A stretch of 64,000 nucleotides of DNA from Parasponia andersonii. Its lineage: Eukaryota; Streptophyta; Magnoliopsida; Rosales; Cannabaceae. The position numbers and the translations under genes are program-made. Positions within the stretch are counted from its first letter, which is position 1, and each line of letters starts with the position of its first letter. Positions 35,876 to 47,395 of this stretch are shown one piece after another. The stretch spans positions 594,902-658,901 of the forward strand of contig JXTB01000183.1 in assembly GCA_002914805.1 (NCBI GenBank), read 5' to 3'. A model generated the notes under the pieces. That model did not search any database. It was not told the DNA's origin and saw nothing but the letters and a program-made list of their open reading frames with translations.

Positions 35876-38581
35876 CTAAATTAACATAGTCGTCGATTCC
35901 GAAGGACGAAATCCTCTGCGAAGCATCTCTTCTAACCATTGGTTACCTTCTTTTGTCATCCCGTGTCTGAAGAAACTAGATACTAAGATGTCATAAGTCC
36001 ATTGATTAGGGTCGTAGCCTTTTTGGCGCATCCTACTGAACAACTCACAGGCACGGTCCATACTGACCAAGCTTAGTCTTCTCAACAATATATTGTACGT
36101 GAAGACATCAGGTGTGAAGCACTTTCCAATTTCTTCTTCCAAGTGGTCAATATGTTCGCTCACCCTAACACGACCACAGAATGCACCAATTAGCAGTCCA
36201 AGCATTGAACTCTGAGAGTTCTCTTCCTGATCCTCATTCAAGTGAGTCCAAGCCACATAAAGCTCTTGACTTTGCAAAGAATGCAACAGAAGCGTGTTAC
36301 CAATAAAGGATGTTACAGAACGACCAGCTTTCACAAATTCGTTAATAAGAGTTACTGCTGTATGATATCTTCCTTCTGAGCACAGCAACTTTATAATAAG
36401 CTCGTAACACTCAATGCTTGGATTCACTTTATTCTCCTTCATTTCCTTTAAAAACTCAAGCGCAATATCTGTCTTGTTGGCTTTGCATAGGCCAGAGATC
36501 ATACAACAGTATATTTTTCTTCCAAATTTTCTTCTCGACCGCAAACTATTAAAGAAATTTACAGCATCCGAAATTCTTTCACTCTTCAAATAACTCTGTA
36601 ACATAAGAATGTCGGAACTCAAAGTGAGCTCTATCCCACTTTTCAGCATCACCTCATATACTCCTCTAGCCAGCTCAGGTTTCTTGGCATACCCAGCACC
36701 GTCGATGAAAAAGTCGTATACCTGACAACTGGAGTGAGAGAGAGACAATTGAACCTCCAACAACTTGAGGAATTCCTTTTCTGGATTTTCCATCTTGCTT
36801 AGGCAATGAATAACAGCCCTGAATAAGGTACGACTGGGCTTGTAACCCTTTTCTTGCATTTCAATGAGAAGTCTAGCAGCGATATCTCCCCTGCTTAACC
36901 TGTTAAAACCATTAATCAAGTGGAAATAAGTACCCCTTGCGCTAATCTCATTTATCTTATTGAGTTCCTTGTATATTAAATAACCATCTTCTACCCTGCC
37001 GGCCTTGCACAAAGCTGATATAAACTTGTCATAAGTTGAAACACTAGGTATAATATTTTGATCCAATGCAAAAAGAAGCAACTCCTTCATCTTATCAAGT
37101 TTTCCCTCTCTGCAAAAAGCATCTGCAAGAATAACAAATGCCTTTTTACCCGGAAAATAACCTTCGTCAACAGCATCTTGCAATACAGAAAATGCCTTAT
37201 CAATGCTCCCATCTCCACACAGAGTATTGATCAAAAAGTTATAGGCCAGGCTATTAAGAGTGAGCATAAACTCGGACCTCGCAGTGTACAATCTAAGCGC
37301 AGCATCCACCATACCAGCTTTACAAAACAAGCACAATGCAGCATTCATGGTGACCTCGTCAGGAGAAATCTGACTCTCCTTCATTTCCATCAACAACTCA
37401 AAAGCATCCTCAAGCCGGTCCTCCATCAAAAGCCTAAAAAGCAACGAATTATATCGGAACAAACCGGGAACATACATGTCTAAAGACTTTTGCTTCTTCA
37501 GAAACTCCAATGCTGCATCAAGTCTGCCAACCCCAACAAGACCCTGTAACCAAACATCGTAGACATCATCCATGGGGATTGTCCCTAAGTTCTGAAACTC
37601 CTCAATCAACTTTTCCGCATGATCAAACTCATCATTTTTACAGAGAGCTTCAATAAGCACACCCAGTTCACGCCCCTTCCAGGACCGCCCATCGCTCAAG
37701 ACCCCACGAATATAAGCTTCGGCTTCACCCAAGAGCTTCTGTTTACATAAACTCTTCGCCGTCAAGAAACGTGTAACCTCACTCTCCAAACCCCGCATTC
37801 GAATCTGCCTCGAAATGACCAGAGCCGCATCGAAAGAACTTTCCTCCACCAAAGCATTCAAAAGCGCATGGTAACCGAAGCTATCCAAGTCCAACCCCTG
37901 AAAGCGCATTCTACCAAACAGCTGGAGTGCAAAATGAGGCTTCCCAGCGACGGCATAACCCATCACCAAAGTATTAAGAAACTGAACCTTATGAGTGTAA
38001 CTTTGCTTGATGAAGCTATCAATAAACTCCAGCATCCGAGACATACGCCTAGCCTTAGCTAGAATCTTGAAAATGGCGTAGAATGTGGCACGGGTATGCT
38101 TAAACCCAGGTTGGCGTCCAGCCCAATCGAAGAACTTGAGGCAAGAGAGCACGTCTTTGTGTTTCCCATACTCAAGGACCTCAAGCACAAACGCCTCGTT
38201 GAGGCGGAGCCTCATGTTGGAGAGGACCAAGTCGGTGGATCGGCGTAACGACACGTCGTCCTCGTCATCGTCTGGGTTGCTCCCGATGATCTTGAAGATC
38301 TCGTACAACAGGGCGTCGTTTCGGTTCTTGAACCATTCCTTGAAGGACATCACTACTGGGTCCGTCAAGCTGTTGTTGTTGTCGTTGATAGTGCCCTTGC
38401 TTACTTGAGAGGTTAGGGCTGCTCTTGAAGCCAACCATGGAGTTGCAGAACTAGTATTGGAGCCACCATAAGGAGAAGCAGCAGAACCATTGGTAATGGT
38501 GTTGAGGGCTGCAGCAATTTGGCATTTTGAGGCAGAATTAGCCCTAATTTTGGCGAATTGCTTCAATTTGAGGGACAGCAT
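35876..38581 (-). CDS. P-class pentatricopeptide repeat (PPR) protein, probably mitochondrial
   Basis: Single exon of 901 residues on the minus strand. Residues about 155-900 are a run of 35-residue PPR motifs (for example VTMNAALCLFCKAGMVDAAL and FTYNILLRRLSLVSMDRACE), with no E or DYW tail, so a P-class member. Such proteins bind organelle RNA base by base and act in stability, splicing or translation. The N-terminus (MLSLKLKQFAKIRANSASK) is basic and rich in S and A, fitting a mitochondrial presequence. Residues 80-115 contain the FKEWFKNRNDALLYEIFKII segment and an acidic DDDEDD stretch. Similarity is to the Arabidopsis At1g71210-type PPR protein (remembered, not aligned). Intronless structure is usual for this class. 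Confidence 0.93.
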   Translation of the reverse strand: MLSLKLKQFAKIRANSASKCQIAAALNTITNGSAASPYGGSNTSSATPWLASRAALTSQVSKGTINDNNNSLTDPVVMSFKEWFKNRNDALLYEIFKIIGSNPDDDEDDVSLRRSTDLVLSNMRLRLNEAFVLEVLEYGKHKDVLSCLKFFDWAGRQPGFKHTRATFYAIFKILAKARRMSRMLEFIDSFIKQSYTHKVQFLNTLVMGYAVAGKPHFALQLFGRMRFQGLDLDSFGYHALLNALVEESSFDAALVISRQIRMRGLESEVTRFLTAKSLCKQKLLGEAEAYIRGVLSDGRSWKGRELGVLIEALCKNDEFDHAEKLIEEFQNLGTIPMDDVYDVWLQGLVGVGRLDAALEFLKKQKSLDMYVPGLFRYNSLLFRLLMEDRLEDAFELLMEMKESQISPDEVTMNAALCLFCKAGMVDAALRLYTARSEFMLTLNSLAYNFLINTLCGDGSIDKAFSVLQDAVDEGYFPGKKAFVILADAFCREGKLDKMKELLLFALDQNIIPSVSTYDKFISALCKAGRVEDGYLIYKELNKINEISARGTYFHLINGFNRLSRGDIAARLLIEMQEKGYKPSRTLFRAVIHCLSKMENPEKEFLKLLEVQLSLSHSSCQVYDFFIDGAGYAKKPELARGVYEVMLKSGIELTLSSDILMLQSYLKSERISDAVNFFNSLRSRRKFGRKIYCCMISGLCKANKTDIALEFLKEMKENKVNPSIECYELIIKLLCSEGRYHTAVTLINEFVKAGRSVTSFIGNTLLLHSLQSQELYVAWTHLNEDQEENSQSSMLGLLIGAFCGRVRVSEHIDHLEEEIGKCFTPDVFTYNILLRRLSLVSMDRACELFSRMRQKGYDPNQWTYDILVSSFFRHGMTKEGNQWLEEMLRRGFRPSESTTMLI

Positions 38582-38977
38582 AACGGAGCAAATTGGATAG
38601 TCTGACCCAAAAGAAGACAGATTCTAATCAAATATCAAAACTTTCGGCACCCATCGTATTGAGAAATCGATTTTGGGGAGTGCATATAAGGTGTTCGATC
38701 AAATTCCTCTGAGAAAAACGGAGAAGGCAAAGAATCCTTGTTACGTCTCCAAGTTGGAGCTCAAAGGAAGATTACGGCGGCAAGGTTTTGTTCCTAAAAA
38801 TAAAAAAAAAAATAAAAAAGAAGGAAAAAGGGCACGTGAAAAATGATTTACTTTAATTAAAATATAGACGGTCCATTGATGTACCTTATTTCAAATTTAA
38901 AATTTTATTAACCCTTATAATTCTATTTTTCTTTGAATAAGTATTGAAGATGTTTAGTAGCACGTCTCATTTCATTA

Positions 38978-39190
38978 CTAATTAATTATAATTATAATTT
39001 ATATGAAATTTGTGATGATTAATTTATTAATTATAATTATTTATTGATAAATATGTCATTATAATGTTATACTGTTATTTTGTTATTATGTTATTGATTA
39101 ATTATAATTATAATTTAAATAAAATATGTAAAAATTAATTTATTAATTATAATCATTTAATGACAAAAATGTTATTATAATGCATATAAA
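38978..39190. repeat. Imperfect tandem repeat, about 115-bp period
   Basis: Two units (about 38978-39075 and 39093-39190) share ATTAATTATAATTATAATTT, then AATTTATTAATTATAAT and TTATAATG. They are AT-rich and non-coding. Confidence 0.7.
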
Positions 39191-39919
39191 ATGTTCTTTT
39201 TTCTTTTGAAAGACGTATCTATTTCATCTCATTCATCTTAACCATTTGACAATTATGGATATAAGTCTGAAATCCAGAAACATACCCAAATTTCTTTATT
39301 TTATTTTATTTTTTGTAACTGATCTCTCAATTTCTTATTTTTTTTCGCCTTTTTTTTTTGAAGAAATTTTTCTACCTCTCTTGTTGTTAGGGTTTACACT
39401 AATTTCAACTTTCTTTATATTGCATTTCAATATACCATTCTCTAGTCTTTAATTATACTTAAAATTAAATATAAATATTTAGCTCTTACCTATATATGCC
39501 AACCGATCAAAATGCAATATCAAAACAAAAAAGTTAATAGAATAGTTTAATAATTAAATAAATAAATATATATATATATATATAAGCTCACTAATGTATA
39601 TTTAATGTAAGGTCATGATTCTGATTATCTAAATAAGTTTATATACATTTTATAACTTGAATTTCATAATATTGATCAGTTCAAGGATTCACCGTTGTGA
39701 CGATTTGTCTATTTAATAAATAGATGTCATGTGGAGATTTAATACAATTTGTTTAAAAGAGCTATTTAACTTTTTTTTTTTTAATTAAGCATTTCTACTC
39801 AGACGTAATAGTATCTTATGGTTATTATTGTAATAAAAAGTTATCAAAATAAATTGTGGTGAGAGCAAGCACATGCCCAAGATAAAATAAAGCAAATTTA
39901 TAGGGTTTTTTTTTTTTTT

Positions 39920-40265
39920 TGGATAATATCATTTTTATATCATTTATTTTGACACCTAGTTTGGTTTATAATTTCTGTTTTGGTTATTATTAATATTAAT
40001 ATTTAGATTTTATATTGTTATAAATTTATATACTGAAACTAATTTAGAACAATTAATTTATCAATAAAATTTAATAAATTTATTCTCAAATTAGTTTTTA
40101 TATGGTTTATTTTTAATTTTTTAAACGGTATCTTGGTAAATTAACTGCCCGTGTCAGAGTATAACAGATTTAAAATCTAAATATCAATGCTGATAATAAC
40201 TAAAACACAAAGTATAATTTGAATAAAATGTCAAAATATATGTATAAAAATGATAATATATATTT
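39920..40265. mobile_element. AT-rich foldback element, family FB-A copy 2
   Basis: Palindromic element of about 345 bp. The left half (ATATCATTTTTATATCA, GTTTTGGTTATTATTAAT, TAATTTAGAACAATTAATTT) matches the reverse complement of the right half (ATTATCATTTTTATACAT, GTTTTAGTTATTATCAGC). The left half is also clearly similar to the left half of the copy at 5098. Confidence 0.65.
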
Positions 40266-41084
40266 TTAATGGAAACTATGATATAAATAACAATATTGTT
40301 CAAGAATTAAATTTAAAGTGCATATAGGACTAATCCGGTGATAACAAATTATCCCCTTTTTCTTTAATTAATTTGACTAAAGTGAGTGGTGCTAAAATTG
40401 AATCTCCTTTTTAATTTGAATAAAAAAAATTTAAGACTTAAAGCTTATAATGAGATTCGTTAAATAATTGGTTGCAAAGAAATTTTCCAAACGTACAGTT
40501 ATCTAATTTAACACTTAATTTGATTATTTATTGTTGTTAGATAATAATAATTACAATAATAATAATAATACGTAAATGACATTTTCAATATTGTATAGGT
40601 GTTTTGGTGTTGGTACGATTGTTTAGTAGCCGCTACATATTTACTCGTATTATCCTATTTAATCTACATTTTTTTCTCTCTTGATATTAAGCTACATTTC
40701 AATTAGAAAAAATGCAACTGTTATACCTTACAACTGGTGTTTAGCAACAAGCATTAATAGACTTAATATGTAGACTCAAGATATTAAGTGTGAGGTCTGC
40801 CTATAGACTCACGTGCTTCATTTGCTCATTTAGTCATTTATTTTGTGCTTGAAAGTATACTCGAGTAAACATTTTTCACTTGTTCAGAAAAGAGAATTTA
40901 TTTGGGTAAAAACAAAACTCCGAAAGGCCAAAAAGCAGAAATCAAATTGACCAATGGAGTTAAATAACATAATGTGGTTTTATGATTTTTAGGCTTCATA
41001 ACCTTATCTTGACACAGTAATAATGGATGAAATTGTCATGGCAGGTTTATTAATGGATCCAGTTTTAGACAAAGGTAAATGAAT

Positions 41085-41095
41085 TCCAACGGTCA
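41085..41095 (+). promoter_or_regulatory. MSA element 1 (TCCAACGGTCA)
   Basis: Exact match to the mitosis-specific activator consensus YCYAACGGYYA, bound by MYB3R factors. It lies 179 bases before the ATG at 41274 and about 50 bases upstream of a TATA-like ATTATAAAAAA (41139-41150). Confidence 0.6.
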
Positions 41096-41156
41096 CTTTT
41101 CAGAACACAAACAATATGAGGGCAGAGTCACAGGACATTATTATAAAAAAAGCATC

Positions 41157-41167
41157 CCCAACGGTCA
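41157..41167 (+). promoter_or_regulatory. MSA element 2 (CCCAACGGTCA)
   Basis: Second exact match to YCYAACGGYYA, same orientation, 72 bases after the first and just downstream of the TATA-like sequence. Paired MSA elements near the start site are typical of plant G2/M genes. Confidence 0.6.
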
Positions 41168-41273
41168 CATTTCAAAGCTTCAAATTCTCCAACCTCCTTT
41201 TCTTCATTGAGATTAACTTTCTAACCTATACTACACAAGTCATCATCAAGTCAATACTCGATTGCGGCTAATC

Positions 41274-42864
41274 ATGGTGTGCTTTCTAGCTTGCTTCACT
41301 ACATCTAAGAGGCCAAAACACCACAACTCAGATAAAGAAACTCCATCTAAAGACCAAGTAAGCTCACCAAAAAAGTCACCTCTTATTTATTATACTTTTA
41401 ATGCTATGAGTTTTCTCTTTGAAATTTATGTATCTGAGATGTGTTAGGACCTTAAAGCTAGTGAAGTTCTTCAATTCTTTGAACCAACAAAGCAAGAAAA
41501 CGCTGGTCAGCTCATTAAACTCACAAGGGAATCAAAGTAAGCTCTATCTTAAATGGGATTTTCTGGGTTCTGTCTTATTTGTTTTTATGACTCGGGCAAA
41601 GATGTTCTAGGATGGGTTTTTTTATTGATCTTTTTTATTGGTTAAAATAATTCAGAGAAGAGGTTGAGGAGCAAGTGAATTGCAGTGCCAAAAAGAGGGT
41701 AACCTTTGATTTGAATGCCAAGGCCTACGCGGAAGCACCATCTGCAAAGGTAGTCAGCCGTGATTTGGTGGAAAGCAAAGAGGAGAAAGAGACTGGAAAT
41801 GAAGAAGAAAAACCAAAAGAAACGGAGCCCATTTTGGATACTACTGCATTAAGCAGAGGAGGACTCTTTACTCCAAATAATAGGTACCAAGATTGCAGCA
41901 AAAGTACAGATGATTATGACGGTGTAGGACTAGAAGAAAGCGACTTGGAAGAAGATGATGATCATGAAGCTGATGATAAAGGGGTAGTGCTGCAAGAGGA
42001 GTCTTCTGAATCACTGTTCTCTTTATCAATAGATTCTAGGAAACAAGTTTGTGATCCTGAGAACGGGGAAAAAGAGGTTAGTAGTCCAATGCCAATGCCT
42101 AGTTTCTGTGAGGGGAAAGTTAAGACAATTGGGTCGTATCAAAATGCTGGAAAAAGGTCCCAGGTTGGTCATTCAGTGTTGAAACCAATTGAAAATCTCT
42201 CTCAATGGAAGGAAGATGTCAAAGAGGATAGACCAATCTCACCACTTGTGAAGCATCAAGAGAAGGAGAATATCAGTTCAAAGCCTAGTTTCAAGCTGGA
42301 AAATCACAGTTCAAAATCCAAGTTCAGTGAAATAAAGGCAGCCGAGCAAGAAATAGGGGTCGACACCAGCCTATCGAGCTGGTTGGTTGGATCTGAGATG
42401 GCACTCAAATCCAATGGTGGTGGTGGCCACTCTGTGGTGGACTCTGAGAAAGAAAATTCGTCTAGCAGTTTAGAAGACAATCGAGTTCCAGGAGAATCTG
42501 CAAAATTTTCTGCCGCTTATTCGTCTTCAAGAAGTGCAAGGAGCCAGAGTCCTGAAACAACACCTACAATAGGTACTGTGGGGAGCTACTGGATTCATAC
42601 TGGGCAGGACATGGATTCGGATACAAGCCCATCTTGCAGGGAAATGCCATTAACAGCAAAAGAAAAGGTAGTTTTTATGTCCTGAAGTTTATGCTTAAGT
42701 TCTTCTCAAGGTTGGTATTGATCACTAAATAGTTGTCCTTTTTTTTTTTTTTTTTTTTTTTTTTCCTTCTTCTTTTTTGGCTTGTCTGGTATCAAGAAAT
42801 GAGCTATATATCTACGCCATTTGAAGCCAGATTAGACAGAGCTTTGGACATGGGTGTCTGCTAA
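41274..42864 (+). CDS. Uncharacterised plant protein, probably cell-cycle regulated
   Basis: Exons 41274-41357, 41448-41536 and 41656-42667 join in phase to give 395 residues, starting MVCFLACFTTSKRPKHHNSD. This type of start (M-x-CFLACF..SK) is found in a plant family of unknown function. It has KKRVTFDLNAKAY near residue 70, acidic tracts (ESDLEEDDDHEADD), many serines, and SPETTPTIGTVGSYWIHTG near the end, a conserved block in the family; otherwise likely disordered. A last exon from 42797 carries the conserved tail STPFEARLDRALDMGVC (stop at 42862-42864). With the only canonical splice (42668-42796), though, the frame reads AAA TGA and stops at 42802. The tail needs a one-base shift, so the true 3' end is uncertain. 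Function not known. Confidence 0.7.
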
Positions 42865-43442
42865 AGCTGTGGCTATTTGTTATTGTAGTTTTGAATTAGT
42901 TTTTAGCATGTGCTTCTGTTACCGGCGACTACTTGTGCAGTGCATAGTAATGATGCAAACTTCATCTAATGGTTTCTTCAACTTTATAAATTTTTCTTGT
43001 TTATTTCTTTCTTCTCACAAGGAAATGGTGGAGATTGAATCTTGCAGAAATGGCTTCAAAAATGCTAGAGGACATTGCATTCCAATAAACAAAAAAGGAT
43101 TGAAGTCTAAAGCAGGAAGAAAGAATTGCTGGAGAAAATATTTGTATACATTGATTCTCTTGACCAATAATAGTACATAGGTACATTCAAATAACCAAAA
43201 GGCAACTATTCTAATTTTTCTCTGACGGAAGAATTTATTTGCTTCTATTAGGTGGAAAAGAACTGCTAAAAACTAATCTACATTATGGGGTTCCGAGCTG
43301 GGGGGAAAAAATAGAAGAAATGTACTCCGTTTTGCAGTAGTGCAAACAAATTGCTTCAACATTTATTTATTTCTTGTAATGATAGCTTGATAAGCATTCC
43401 GGCCAACTAGATTTTCTTGCTTACAACAGCATGTTAGGTTTT
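42865..43442. other. Convergent 3' flanks of the 41-kb gene and PEX12
   Basis: Probable 3' UTRs of two convergent genes. The short frames here, such as one of 108 codons from 42854, show no family resemblance and random composition. Confidence 0.5.
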
Positions 43443-46400
43443 CTACATATCATGAAAGAGCCTTCTTATCTGGTCAACTGTAGCAGGCAATAATGTGACT
43501 GGGCAGCGCTTGTACTGCGCCAATGGTTACCCAAAAAATAAAAATAAAATAAAATAAAAAATAGTTAGTTGAGAATGGAGATAGATGTGTAATGCCATCA
43601 AAGTAAAATACTATACTACAGAATACAGACGCAACAATTTGTATACATGATCACGGGCTTCTGGGGGACTCACCTGAGAAACATACTTAAATATGCAGGC
43701 ATAGCAGAAGACAAACCCTGATACTGTAACTACGGATGGATTTGCCCGCTTCTGCGAGCATAGAGGACAGAGTGTTCTGTCCTGTGGTAGTGGAATGCCC
43801 TCTTTAGCCACCTGTTTTATTGCAATCACTTGGTTATTCACATGACATGTGAAACAAACACAAAGACGACAGAGAGTACTTCACCTGTGGGGGAGGAGGA
43901 GGGGGAGGTGGGGGGTATACAGTTGGAGCAGACATTCTTTCCTCGGCAGATTGGTACCACCATTCCATCATCTATGAGTTAATTGAAAGCAATATAAGTT
44001 AAAATGTATGTCTTAGAGAAAAAATATGGAAATTGAAAGCGAGACCACCAGTGTTTAATAGAATATGTCAACAGATCACTAGAAATAATTTTCAAAAAAC
44101 ACCAGCATTCTTTTTGTTCTTCTAGAAAAACGAAAAGAAAGAGTTTCTTATTCAATTATCAGTCCCAAAGTTTCTAATTCACAGTTATCTAGCACAGAAA
44201 TCAACCTCCTGACACAATAAGAATGACATCACAACATTTGTCAATTTTTAGCCATAAAATCGAGCATAGGTAATCTGACTCACTTTAAAGAAGAATACTG
44301 CAGCAATTAACCCAGTCTGTGCATAATCAAGCATTGTGTATGTGCAGTTGAGCAGTACTCCTTGCAGTGTCTGTATTGTGAAACGAGTCAAATAACTGCA
44401 ATTGATATCTAAACAACGTAGAACCAGATATATAACTCCATGGACATTGAAGCAAGCCATATCAGCACATTATAATTCACTATTAGACTAAAGTATCAGT
44501 ACAATCCATATTCTGCAATAAATATGGTATAAGCCTACCAACCAAATGACCTAGATGAAGTTATACCTTCAACCATGGAGGGCCACGAAGTCTCTCACGT
44601 TCACGGCTTCTTATCTTTGAAATTCTAGATGAAGTATCCATCTACCTTGACATTACAGGTTGGTTTCAAAATTATCCAAAGTATAAGAAGAATAAAATAA
44701 AAGAAAAAGAACTTGTTGTATGATGGTTTTAGTTCAAAGGCAAAAAGATACATAAATTCCTCGAAGAGCGAAAAAACGTCATACAAGCTCTTGTCCCGTA
44801 GCTCTACAAACATGAATTCCAAGTGCATGCAATCCCAAGGAATAGAATCCAGTAGCATCCAATAAATACAATAGCTGATAAGAAAATGATAATCCTGCCA
44901 AAAAAAATAAAATAAAAACTTATAAAAGATTGTTTTATCTGATGGTACTCTAAACATATGAATCTCCCAAAAAGAAGAACATCAGATATATGTAGTTTGA
45001 CGCAAATATCTACACAAAAAGTTCTTAGCTATCAACCAAACTTAAGACATAATGTTTTCTGTTACACATAATCTCTCCTTCCTTTTGGGACTGAACTAGG
45101 ATAAAACAAAACCAAAAACAGAACACCTGTTGAACGTAAAAAATGATACTCATGTACCTTCAACACTAGCATGTACCCATGGGTAGCAAGCCCCTATAAA
45201 TTTCAGAATCTTCTTTGTCAGTTGTGCCCTAACTGATGAATCTGCGTTAGAGGTTCCTCTTGAAACAAGAGAATCCTCCTCTCTATCAGCTACATCAATA
45301 TCATTAAATCTTTCATCATCATGTCCCCATAAACTTGCCTGAAGTCTGGCTTCTCTTTCTCTATTGTAGATCGAATGCAATTTTGACTTAAAATATGGCA
45401 GTATAACCTGCAGATATTCACTTCACAATTTCTTAGCCTGCCCGGCAACAGCTATAAAAAAATAATCATAAGAATGTTTAGCTTAATAATAATGATTCTC
45501 TGTCCATATGCTGATTGATACAGTTTAGTGGCACATTTTACAATATGTTACCACTGCATCATATGACCAGGAATGCAGCATTGATGAGGATTATAAGAAC
45601 CGACGAAAATTGCATAGCTGTAATATGGGAAGCATAAAGAAGGGGAGGAGATTTGCCAAATTATAGAGCGAGAGACAGAGAAAGAATTAGGAAGTCTACA
45701 GTATTTTCTACTGGTTTCCTTGGTACTTGAAACACATCAAAGTTCTCTCCAGTGAGCGAAAAAAGAAATTTCTTCAATAAAAAAACCAAAAAAACATTAC
45801 AATATCACAAGCAGAAAAAGAAGGGGTTGAAAAAATGGAGAAAGACCATGGTACCAGAAATACGACTGAAAGAACTTTTTGGCGCTTTTCTAACCCAGAA
45901 TGGTTAATCCCACCACCGGAATTCGAATGAATATTATCCTTCTTAACTTTCATATTGACAGCTCTCCTTCTTAGGCCATATAAAGATTCAGCAAAAGAAG
46001 CATCTGAAGAGATTAAGAGGGGGAAAAAAGAAATGAGTACTTAAAACTTGATTTCCCAATTGAAGTGAGTGACTCAGTCAGATTAACACACTTGCCGTAG
46101 AAATAAATGAAAAGGAAAAGCCAAAAAAAAAAAAATAGATAGAGATTTTGAAGGAGAAATATCTAGAAGGTACAATCAGAAAGATCAAGAAAATAGAGCG
46201 TTCAAAGCCAAAAAGAAAAAAAAAATAATAATAATACTAATAACAACAATAACAGGAACCCAAAAAACAAAACCTGTAGTCCGTAAGCTATGAGTCTCAA
46301 GAACAAGCATCAACAAAGCAAAGAATTCATCTTCATAGTCCAACACTTTATGAAGGAAGGGTCTTCTTAAAGCCAATACCTGTACAATGACACATAAATT

Positions 46401-46821
46401 CATAAACTTGATGGAAACCCATGATTAAAGAAAAGGAAAAGCATATAATGGAGCTAATTCACTGAGATAAGCAATGCATGGCTTCAATAAGTACAATTCA
46501 AAACCAAATACAAACACCAGTAACTCGTAATTATTGGATAAATGCTTAAAGGGTTCGTGAGTAAAAACTATGAACTATATGAGTGGCTAAAGAAAGTACT
46601 GAAACTGAAACAATAAAAGAAGCATAAGATTAAGAAGCCAAGCCATATCTTTAAAAACCATAACAGAAAGAAGAAAAGAGAAATGGTTTGATGGGTCCGA
46701 GAGCTTTGCTTACGCCGATGGAGTAGGTAAGCGCGCCGCGGAGACTCGCCGGAAGCTGGTGTGCCGCCGCCATCTCGAAGAAAGTGGGACGAGTCCCTTG
46801 TCCTCCTACCTGAAACAACAT
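43443..46821 (-). CDS. PEX12: Peroxin 12 (RING-type E3 subunit of the peroxisomal import machinery)
   Basis: Integral peroxisomal membrane protein that works with PEX2 and PEX10 as the ubiquitin ligase recycling the PEX5 receptor. Ten minus-strand exons: 46821-46714, 46379-46274, 46003-45855, 45407-45158, 44894-44785, 44641-44567, 44370-44284, 43971-43885, 43811-43674, 43514-43443; 393 residues, the same length as the Arabidopsis protein, all GT-AG and in phase. The start MLFQVGGQGTRPTFFEMAAA is the family N-terminus. Membrane segments lie in the middle (YQLLYLLDATGFYSLGLHAL and LDYAQTGLIAAVFFF). After a run of nine prolines comes the partial RING: CPLC, CYAC and RCPVTLLP, with the five-cysteine pattern of PEX12 rather than a full C3HC4. 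Confidence 0.95.
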
Positions 46822-46944
46822 CTCTCTCCTTCTCCTTCTTCTCTCTCTTCCCTGTCTCCGAAAACTCAATTCTCCACTTCTGTAATGTCAGTGAGTAATG
46901 TTTCGCTTGGACAAACTACTTGTCGTTTTATGAGCTGTCCTCCC

Positions 46945-47395
46945 ACAATATAAAGATGTCGTTTTCAACTAACGACAATGAACATTGCCGATAGACGATA
47001 GTGGTCGTCTGTTTCGGAGATCAGAATTCAAAGCTTCTAAGCAAGTTTAATCGATGTAAAGATGTTGACAAGTCGTTAGATCCTCAAACGACAGAAGACA
47101 TCCGGTAAGCGACAGATGATTTTTGGAAAATGAGAATATTGAAGAACAAACGAGTTGCTATTATCATATTTCTTTTAAACTAAAATAAATTTTTAGTACT
47201 TCTAACTTTTTCCATTTTTCCCTTAAGAAAGGGAACATTTTCACAAATAATTCCATGAATTTGAGAGAGTACGCCACAATATTCAATAAATGTCATAATA
47301 TCTTAGTCCAAATAATAATTTACCAATAAGTAAGCATCTCTTAGAATTTCTAGAGGTCGTCCATTATAGGTACTAGGATCAAACTTCAGAGAAAA
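46945..47395. repeat. Direct repeat copy 1 (0.45 kb)
   Basis: Shares collinear blocks with 47955-48425: TCGTTAGATCCTCAAACGAC with TCGTTAGAGCCTCAAACGAC; GGGAACATTTTCAC; ATCTTAGTCCA / ATCTTAATCCA; ATAAGTAAGCATCTC / ATAAGTAGACATCTC; TTATAGGTACTAG. The start is rich in ACGAC/GTCGT words. Non-coding. Confidence 0.75.

Larger units (their letters stand above)
38582..41084. other. Divergent spacer between PPR gene and the 41-kb gene
   Basis: PPR 5' UTR and promoter to about 38800, then AT-rich DNA with one tandem repeat, one foldback element, TA microsatellites (39565-39582) and AAT repeats (40548-40570). ACTAATCCGGTGATA near 40329 resembles one end of the TAM miniature elements but lacks the rest. 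No supported coding sequence. Confidence 0.5.

Noticed and set aside
37058..37483. 141-codon plus-strand ORF
   Set aside because: Antisense shadow of the 901-residue PPR gene; no independent coding signal.
40321..40360. Sequence resembling a TAM miniature-element end (ACTAATCCGGTGATA)
   Set aside because: Only one short end-like match; no partner end, interior or TA flank on the right.
42900..43180. Possible extra 3' exon of the 41-kb gene
   Set aside because: The open frame has no family similarity and no convincing acceptor in phase.
44625..44957. 110-codon minus-strand ORF in PEX12
   Set aside because: Wrong frame; the true PEX12 exon (44894-44785) reads YQLLYLLDATGFYSLGLHAL in another frame with proper splice sites.
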